DNA from: Saturnia japonica
Taxonomy: Eukaryota > Arthropoda > Insecta > Lepidoptera > Saturniidae
DNA: 64,000 bases
Reading direction: 5' to 3'
Assembly: GCA_033032175.1 (NCBI GenBank)
Contig: CM065328.1
Coordinates: forward strand, 7,254,690-7,318,689
In this document: positions 56,451 through 64,000 of the stretch, in pieces
Layout of the letters: each line of letters opens with the position of its first letter
Position numbering within the stretch: the stretch's first letter is position 1
The notes under the pieces: model-generated
Seen by the model: only the letters and a program-made list of their open reading frames with translations
Told to the model about the DNA's origin: nothing
The model's database searches: none
Position numbers and translations under genes: made by a program

Positions 56451-56884
56451 TTAGAAAATTTTACGATGGTTTTAAAACATTGACACTGGCAAGTTCTTTT
56501 TGCGGCGCCAAAACAAGAAGAAAAAGACTTAAAGCCAATTCATTCAACGGTTGAATACTTTAGTTCTCAACTGCTAACATTCTAGTTTCCGATCGAATGA
56601 ACCAAATCAACTGATTGGTTATTCAAGGCAGGTGAGTCTCGTAAAAATCGGTATTAGTTCACACTTAGCGACGTACTTAAAATTCAAGTGAGAATGTCGA
56701 ACGCACATAACCCTTTTATGACCCGAATAAGTATGGGCTTCGTGTGTAGAAGTTTGTTGAGTAACCGATAACATTTTGAGTAAAAATCTTTAGTTCACAC
56801 TTTCAGGTACGATATTTTGTAATCAATCCTTGCCATTAATACAATCCTTCATTTTTATCGAAAATATAGAAAGTTTATAATAGT
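56451..56884. other. No recognised feature
   Basis: AT-rich spacer. Confidence 0.5.
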
Positions 56885-57778
56885 ACTAGCTGTGCCCCAC
56901 GGTTTCACCCTGGTTTAATTTTATCCGACAAACACCGCCCCGCCAACGCACTTACATAATATTATGTAGTCTATTATAATTGTTCTTCCCGGAAGTATAA
57001 ATTATTTTAATTGTTCATTATCTCCTAAACTATGTGTCCAAATAGCATCTAATATAATGAAGTAACTTTTGTTTGTAAGGATTAATATACCATGTCTAAA
57101 AATAATGCTTATAAATCACTTTTTTTAATTTCCAACAAATCTTTTTCACAAAATACTTTATTGTGGCTTATGTATAAGAGCTAGCTAGGTATATACTATC
57201 GCTGACTTTTTTTAGATATACTAAAGGATCAATGAGACAGAACCCAGTGGAAATTGTTAGAGGAGGCCTATGCCAAGAAGCACGCTGAATTACGGGATAT
57301 ATTATAATTAAACTAAATAACACTTAACATGCTAAATTGTAACCTTGTAGTTCAGAATAAAAGGCCTTATTATTATTATTATTATTATAAGGATCAATAT
57401 TATTGTAGAGATTTTTTTTTGAACTGACTATACTGTTAGTCTTAGCCTAACCTGACTTAGCCTCGAGCTTCTGACGGCTTTTACAGCTTCACCGGACTTG
57501 GGGTATTGTAGAGCATTATATTTCCGTATTATTAACGAATTACGCCAGCGCACGCAGTTAAAGCAGTTCGGGAGACCCTCGACTTCCGATTTACGTAACA
57601 AAAATCAATATTTAAGGCTGAGATTTATAGCCTAATATTAAATATCCTATAGTATTTCTCGAGAGTCTGGTATCATATAAAAAATAATATTTCGAATCCG
57701 ACTGGTAGATCAGAGATTAGCGTTGTATAAACAAACAAACAAAACAACTTTTCTGCTTTATTATAATACTAGTATAGA
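56885..57778 (-). mobile_element. Complete Helitron, 894 bp, with nested LINE tail
   Basis: Minus strand: 5' TCTATACTAGTATTATAATA, GTTTGTTTGTTTATACAACG, CTAATCTCTGATCTACCAGT; 3' AACCGTGGGGCACAGCTAGT. The 57235-57390 part is foreign. A GC-richer block (57465-57600) shares a module with 27345. Confidence 0.7.
57235..57390 (+). mobile_element. LINE 3' end with (TTA)n tail
   Basis: GAGGAGGCCTATGCCAAGAA resembles the AGGCCTATGCCCAGCAGTGG end of RTE-like LINEs. It is followed by about 90 bases and (TTA)n at 57366-57387. Confidence 0.5.
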
Positions 57779-58955
57779 TAGATTTGGAGTCAAATAACAC
57801 CAGCACGTGTGCATTCTGCTGAACAATGAACGAGGAATTGACGACGGTGAGTGGTAGGGCTGTATAAACCGACTGGGTCCAGGCCACCATGCATAATATG
57901 TTGCAAAACCCGTCATATTAATTCGCTTAGGCGCGTCGAGTTTTGGAATCAGCCAATTCATATCCAGTTTCTATTTACGAAGGCTGGCATTACAGCGGTG
58001 GCTGGTGATGGATCGTTGAACGGTCGGTGGTCGCCATTGTTTTTTGATTTGGTTCAGCATCAGGCAATGTGTGTCATACTAATATATAAAAAAAAAAAAT
58101 AGTTAGGTACACTCTATTTGTTTTGTCGTATTTTTTTAAATATATTATCACTACCTTTGAATATCACGTGTTATTCGCTCTTGGTAAATTAATATTAAAT
58201 TACCTTTTTTCCAATAATACAAATGACATCACAAATTTTTCAATAAAACTTCTATTTTATGTAGTTAAAAAACAATTATTTAGGAATATCTTTGAAATTA
58301 TGGAAATAGTACTATTATTATTATTCATACAATGTCATTATATTGATATTTGTTGTAATATCTCAATTTAGGCGACGCATTAGTTTGAATAATTTAAGTG
58401 ATATTATAATCAAGGTGCTTTTTGACGTCAATATGTCTTTAAATTTGTAGCTATATTAGGAGGCATTTCAAAAATATTACGACAGTAAAAAAGAGGGTAT
58501 ACAGTTTGGTATTGCTGATTGCAACTACATAGTTATCATCTAAAATTTTATTACACCATTCGATATTTAAAGGATCAAAATATTCTCTATGTAGAGTGAA
58601 GACGATGACTCATCGCGTGTGAGGATGGGTGACGCGCTGCCATTTTTAGGTCGTTTCGATGCATCTTGTATAAATTATGACTCGGTGAATCTACGGCGCT
58701 CGTTTTAGTTTCAATCGACAGCTCTTGTCAAGATTTATCGATTACAAAGCCTTAGTATGGAATAGTTATTGTTATTATAATATAAATATATGGTATTTAA
58801 ATTACTTAGTTAAAAAGCCAAATCAAAATATAGAAATCGTATAAGGTTGGGCTTCTTAACAGAAATCCAGTGACATCCATAAAACGCTATATGATAGAGA
58901 GAAGCGGTGCTGGGAACGTAAAAATGCATCCGAGCGGATAATTCATGTAAAATAT
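57779..58955. other. Probable retroelement 3' end, then spacer
   Basis: 57835-58100 is GC-richer and ends CATACTAATATATAAAAAAA plus more A, with AGCATCAGGCAATGTGTGTC just before, which recalls the family F LINE 3' end in decayed form. The 83-codon frame through it has no domain. 58100-58955 is plain AT-rich DNA. Confidence 0.35.
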
Positions 58956-58962
58956 ACGGCCG

Positions 58963-59075
58963 CGAGCTCTAGAAACCCTACTCACCGCAGAAACAAAATA
59001 CAAGGTTATATTGGTGCTATCTAGGGTGGTATTCCAACAGAATGTCTACCATAAATGTAGTAAAATCGCCAAAGA
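58963..59075 (-). mobile_element. LINE 3' UTR fragment, family F
   Basis: AGCTCTAGAAACCCTACTCA then GCAGAAACAAAATACAAGGT, colinear with 43927-44062. Confidence 0.5.
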
Positions 59076-59789
59076 GATTCTTCTCTGTCTTATCTCTCTT
59101 GTTTAAATTATGAGCCATATATAACAAGTGATATAAATTATGTGCCTTTCAGTACCTTATTTTTTATACTCTCCATAGCATATCATATTATATTATGTTA
59201 TAATATAGCATAGACCGATAAGAAATTGAACTTCAGCAAAAAAAAATTTTTTTGCTTTTCTCGGAAAGGTCTTTTAGGACTTATTTCATGTTGAGGTCTG
59301 CATAGCGTGTCCATTCGATATCTATAGATAAAGTACTTGTAACACCATAATCTGTTTTCAAAGCTGAGTCACTCGTCTAGTAGGGTGACGGATTAGTCTC
59401 CTTCGCTATTTGATGCTGACAGATCGACCCATTGAACTGCATAACATTTTACACTTACTCGACCTAAGAGAGGAATTAAAATAAATGTAGTGAAACGGTA
59501 CAATTTTAGTCCATTTGGAGCTAAGTTGTCAAAGTTTTTCATTCCGAAAAATAAAGGCAAAACAAGGGAACATCAACGTTTACTATAAACAAGTAATGAC
59601 AAAAATCAAAACCTCACAAGGTTGGAGATAAGGAAGTATGCCTAAAAAACACGATATTTTTCTATAAAAAACAACTAGTAAACAAAGATATAAAGCTTAA
59701 TGATTGTGATCGTATCTTAAACAAACAACTCTATTATTTACTACTGTTGAAGTGTGGCTTATTAATGGTTTAATCCAAGGTTGAAAAAT
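59076..59789. other. No recognised feature
   Basis: AT-rich spacer. Confidence 0.5.
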
Positions 59790-60110
59790 ATACAATTATG
59801 GAGACATCTATTCTGCCAATGTTAGATACAAAGGATTTTTTGCAATATGCGTACATTTACTAATTTAATTGGTAACACTATCAGATGACTATGAAGAAAA
59901 ACATCGTGAGGCAACTTGAACGCTTGAGAGCTATTTTTGTAGTATTACTGTTTGGGGGACAAATACAGAACTGTTGATTTTTAGCGTTTAGAATAGCCAA
60001 TACATCGTGGGCTGACGTAGTAATTAATCCCGTGTCTTTCCTTGAGAAGAAGCCTTACTGTAAAGCAATGGGACATTTACAGGCTTGTGTTGTTATTAAT
60101 TTTTGGAACA
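59790..60110 (+). mobile_element. SINE family 4
   Basis: ATATGCGTACATTTACTAAT, AAAACATCGTGAGGCAACTT, AATAGCCAATACATCGTGGG and end GCAATGGGACATTTACAGGC. The most complete body of the family in the window; its B box is lost. Confidence 0.6.
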
Positions 60111-60827
60111 GTATTTTCTTTAATTTTAGAGGGTTGATAATTATTATAATAGAGAAACGGGAGATGTTATTTTTTGGTGGCGGAATACAGAAGATTTTCT
60201 GACTAACGCTAGGGTGACTGGTAGCGGTATAGAAAGTAGATAAAAGTAGTGGTGGATATAAAATAAAAATATTGTGATTAGTTCGGGGCGAGGCGTTTGA
60301 ATTTTATTTTACTGATATGCATTTTGAAATTATAAATCTATAACTAGTATTTTTTAAATATAAATTACCCTCCTTACTATTATGGTACACACACGAATGA
60401 CTTTTGTCTCAGTGACTGTTTTTTTATCCTTATAAATTGTACATATCTGTACTGGAACCGAACCGGCTAGCACTTACTGTTACGTTTAAAGGCAACCACT
60501 TTGTAGAAAGTTTTATTATTCAGGGTTGGTAGGTAGTATTGACTCACTATTTAACGGATATCATTGTAATTAATAAGGAATTCATAAGGGCTTGGCTTTG
60601 AAAGGACTGCTTTTGTTGAGACTTAGTAAATTAAACAAAAACAAGTAATCTAACTTCTGAGCTACGACTTAAGTTTAGAACTATGAAGAAGTAAATAGTA
60701 ATTAATAGGGCTAGGGAAAAAGTTGTCTGAATCGTTTTGTCTCATAAGTTTTCCTTCTAGACTATTTAATTGTTGGTTGCGATAGAATATTTAAAGGGTA
60801 GCTTGTAAAGTTGTTTATGTTTACACA
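60111..60827. other. No recognised feature
   Basis: AT-rich spacer. Confidence 0.5.
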
Positions 60828-61070
60828 ACGAGGTTGACAAACAGGCATGCTGTCAACCTGATGGGAAGAAGTCACCGCAGCCTTTGGACGCTTAAACACC
60901 AGATGCACCACATGCGCATTGCCGAACTTTTAAAAACCTATCTACTCCCATTTTGAAGAACACTATGCTGTAGTCCTCTGAGAAAATGTCAGCAGGGAGC
61001 TCATTCTACGCGCGAAGCGTTCGCGAAAGAAAGCTCCTCTGAAAGCGGACTGTCCGTGACCATTTAGGTT
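60828..61070 (-). pseudogene. LINE family F: RT C-terminus joined to 3' UTR
   Basis: One minus-strand frame reads WSRTVRFQRSFLSRTLRA, stop, NELPADIFSEDYSIVFFK, the last residues of a Jockey/CR1-type reverse transcriptase (pattern R-T-x-R-F-x-x-S-F-x-x-R-x-x-x-x-WN-x-LP). It then runs into the 3' UTR ending GCCTGTTTGTCAACC. This copy ties the untranslated fragments at 6568, 43704, 58963 and 61349 to a LINE. Confidence 0.7.
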
Positions 61071-61348
61071 CAATGTGTGAGGATTTTCGGGGTTTAATTG
61101 CTAATTCACCTAGATCACCCTTTATCTGTAGAAAGTGTTAATACTAAAGGTACTGTATTCAACTCTAAAGGACAAAACAAATTGAAACAAAACGCGTCCC
61201 AAATTGGTTTTTCAGGAGTAAAAAAATAATGACTAAAATTAATACTCCTACACTATAGTCATGTTTTGGTTTGTTGCTTTTGACCATATGAGATCAACGT
61301 AAATTTCTTATTTTTGCAACATAAAAATACTAAATTAATCTACAAAAG

Positions 61349-61527
61349 ATCGCAGCCAAATAACCTTGTGTCGTGTTCCTGCGATGAGTAGAGTATCCAG
61401 AGCTCCTTGTGGTAAGGGGGTTCGAAGTCGGCTACGCGTTAGTTATACAAGCATCTATAGGATACGGTGGCCGCTTACTATCAGATGGACCGCATGTTTT
61501 TTAGCACCTTTGTAATATAAAAAATTC
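61349..61527 (+). mobile_element. LINE 3' UTR, family F
   Basis: GCAGCCAAATAACCTTGTGT, GGTGGCCGCTTACTATCAGA and an end TTTGTAATATAAAAAATT. Confidence 0.6.
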
Positions 61528-62838
61528 TATAAACATAACTATTTAAGAATTGCATCAAAATTATAAAATACGATTTATTTATATGCGATTCAATATCAAA
61601 TTTTAGTGTCTGTACAAATCTATCAACAGTTTACAATCACATTAAATTGATTATAGTCTAATGATTCGTTCAATAAAATTATCCGGTGACTAAACACAAG
61701 TCCGATTATTAGTTAAAGCGTTGGCAGAAAACTAAACAGTCATTTTGTTGGTGAACAAAATTAACACAGTAGTTTGTTTATCAAAGAATTATTACTTGTA
61801 TATGAGCTGTACCATTATTAACGACTTTATAGTTTGAAATTTGTCTACAGATTTATGTATATATTAATTTGGTTTAATGTTTTAAGGCTCATACATAAAG
61901 TTCTATTTATGAATGGGAAGAAAATGGAGATGATTTATTATTGTTTGAAATATAGCACAAAATGGTAATATTTTACTATTAATTTGTTATTAGAATAAAT
62001 TTACTTTAATAATAATATCGTGACGTTTTAAGTACGTAAAGACGTACATATATTCAAGTAAGTGTCAAGGGCACGCAGAAAATGTTTCTAAAGAAAGATT
62101 ATCAGAGTATCTACCTGTATTGGAGACTTTATCCAAACTATATGTAAATTTCAAACACTCGCATTAAATGATGATGACGACTAAAGTGAACATTTTCTCA
62201 CATCCTTCTTAACTACATATTTGTAATGTTAGCATTAAAATAATTAACTTAAGTTTTAATAAGGTAGAATAATTTTAACTCAAAAATTACTATTGAATGG
62301 AAAATACCGAGGGAATCCAAGAGACACGACGCTCGCTTGAGCTTAAATAAGATGTTCCTGCAAGAACACGCTGACGTTTGTACGTTTTGGCTTAAGTCAG
62401 AGACTTACTGCATCAAATAAATATTATTATAATGTAGACAGTTGATTGAAATGGATACTATTTTGACGTCTTCTTTATTATTCTTAACTTGGTCGAGTTT
62501 GAAGAATTCCTTGGGCGATGTGAATGGTCTGACGATGCAAGCAAGAATACACTCTCTGCTCCTTGTGCGCTAGGCGGTATAGCCCTTCCGCTTGACCGGA
62601 GTAGGATGGTGGGAATGAACATCTAGGAATATAGTATTGTTGAATTTTGAACAAACTGTGATTACGTTAAGGCTTATTAACCTATCAACTTAACAATCTC
62701 TTGAAACGTTCACTCGACTTTATCTTCCGTCAACTACTCGAGTTTCAAATGCAATTATCAAAATAATTGAATCCATGTTAAAATTTTATTATTTTAGTGG
62801 GTTTTCTAGTATTTTCCTAGCTACGTAATTAAATTAAA
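61528..62838. other. No recognised feature
   Basis: About 1.3 kb AT-rich. A GC-richer string at 62500-62620 is unassigned. Confidence 0.5.
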
Positions 62839-63094
62839 CATACCATCACGCCTGTATTCCTCGAAGGGTTGGCAAAGGTGTACTAATGTACACCTACAGT
62901 TCGCCGAGTATGTTTTTAGGTCCCATGTAATAGGGAGCGAGCTTATTGCCATTAATCGGGCACGAAACCAAACTCCGAGCTGCTACTGAGAATTTCATAG
63001 GAAAAACCCAATAACACTTTGCTCGACCTAGGATTCGAGAACCCAGGATCTCGCTCATAGCAGTCGCGCTTACGGCCACTAGGCTAACGAGGCA
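62839..63094 (-). mobile_element. SINE family 1, full length
   Basis: Tail at 62839, head ends TGCCTCGTTAGCCTAGTGGC at 63094. The B box is slightly expanded (GGGTTCTCGAATCCTAGG). Confidence 0.8.
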
Positions 63095-63104
63095 GTTAAA
63101 TTAA

Positions 63105-63460
63105 ACCCTAATTTAAACCTAACTTGTCCCGATCCTGTGCAATTTCTTGCCAATTGTCGGTTTGAAGCTAACGCATATCCTCCTTTATAGTGTGACGCAT
63201 GCGTTCCATGAGCCAATCGACCGGAACACCAGTTGATTATCTCTACTTATTGCTCTATCTTCCACATTTTCTATAAGCCGAGCCAACAAATTCTATGTCA
63301 TTATGTTTTAGCGATGATGTTGAGCACAGCCATCCTTCAGTTCTTCCAAGTGCCATCGTCTCCCTTGAAAGGTTCCAGGATCTTTGGGAATACTTTTTTC
63401 CACCACCATGAGCTAACTTTGGCTACGTACCAAACCAACGTACGCTGAGAATCTTTCATC
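63105..63460 (-). pseudogene. RTE-like LINE, C-terminal remnant
   Basis: Minus-strand frame from about 63240: VDWLMERMRHTIKEDMR, stop, LQTDNWQEIAQDRDKLG. The NW-x-E-I-AQDR-x-x box is typical of the very end of RTE-like LINE proteins. Text up to 63460 is probably the same element but decayed. Directly abuts the SINE at 63094. Confidence 0.5.
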
Positions 63461-64000
63461 ATTCATCTATCACTGTGTAGTTTTATGTACATTGGAGCTA
63501 TTCTGTATTTCATTCCAATGGAAAGTAGGTCGAAGATTTAACTATTGAATATTTTGTTTACTCGCTTTACCCTTACTATTATACCAAGACCCAAACATAC
63601 ACCAGCTATGTAAGCCAACCTGTCCTCCCTAAGCAAATGTGAAAGCAAAATGCTCTGAGAGTAAATTTTTAAAGTAGTTTATTGGTGGTTTAAATATTTA
63701 TATTTATGATTGCAAAGTACCGCACCGGCTGTTTGTTTAGTTTCTCCTAGCTCAGCTTACATTAATTATTAAATACAGATTGCATTTTAAAACCACTTTC
63801 AAAATTCAAGTAATGTAATATTACAGATAATTTTTTTTATTTAATAACATATTTTTATTATAATTTTTTATCTATTTATAAATTGTTCATCTAACAACAA
63901 AAAATATAATTGTTTCAATCAAAACATTTATTGGCCAATTTGGTTACAGCACGGCGATAAAATCTGAGCTATATTCATCAAATTGTTTTTTTCGCACTAA
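63461..64000. other. No recognised feature
   Basis: AT-rich to the window edge. Confidence 0.5.

Overview
The window looks like nuclear DNA of a moth or butterfly (Lepidoptera). I infer this from the repeat content, not from any host gene. The DNA is AT-rich and has no bacterial-style gene packing. Almost everything recognisable is an interspersed repeat: tRNA-headed SINEs, 5'-truncated LINE tails, short non-autonomous Helitrons ending in CTAGT, MITEs, and a short-LTR Ty3/gypsy element of Mag/K02A2.6-like type. No complete host protein-coding gene, functional tRNA, rRNA or CRISPR array is visible. The stretch is probably intergenic DNA or a large intron.

Layout. 1-9 kb: LINE and Helitron fragments, a tRNA-derived SINE, a second SINE split by a later insertion (3788-4566), and a 38-codon ORF with a hydrophobic segment at 892-1008. 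9-22 kb: a terminal-inverted-repeat (TIR) element at 10119-10630, a GC-rich patch with promoter-like motifs (13040-13180), one copy of a ~540-bp MITE (15541-16083), Helitrons, another MITE (19863-20203), and a hairpin-ended repeat interrupted by a MITE (21330-21918). 22-33 kb: LINE 3' coding remnants, Helitrons (one carrying a 64-bp CT run), the second ~540-bp MITE copy, a GC-rich candidate minus-strand 5' exon and promoter (28360-28820), and two short coding-like ORFs (31998-32311).

The centrepiece is 33.2-40.1 kb, a three-level nest. A 4.6-kb LTR retrotransposon (33706-38305, minus strand) has identical-length 147-bp LTRs and a perfect 5-bp target duplication. It sits inside the left TIR of a Tc1/mariner-like element (33338-40076) whose TIRs are about 570 bp. 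That element in turn sits at a TA in a short hairpin-ended repeat. Both coding elements are broken: gag-pol by one frameshift and an altered RT active site; the transposase by a stop, frameshifts and loss of the second catalytic Asp.

41-64 kb: a ~141-bp tandem repeat with alternating A/B subunits (42932-43500), a cluster of three SINEs in alternating orientation (46.1-48.0 kb), more Helitrons, an ATG-less open frame of ~97 codons (52126-52416) directly against a Helitron end, palindrome-rich AT DNA (54260-54490), a complete 894-bp Helitron with a LINE tail nested in it (56885-57778), and further LINE/SINE remnants to the end. There is no operon-like cooperation between genes; the relations are between parasites and their hosts' sequences: autonomous LINEs probably mobilised the SINEs, and no autonomous Helitron is present for the many short Helitrons.
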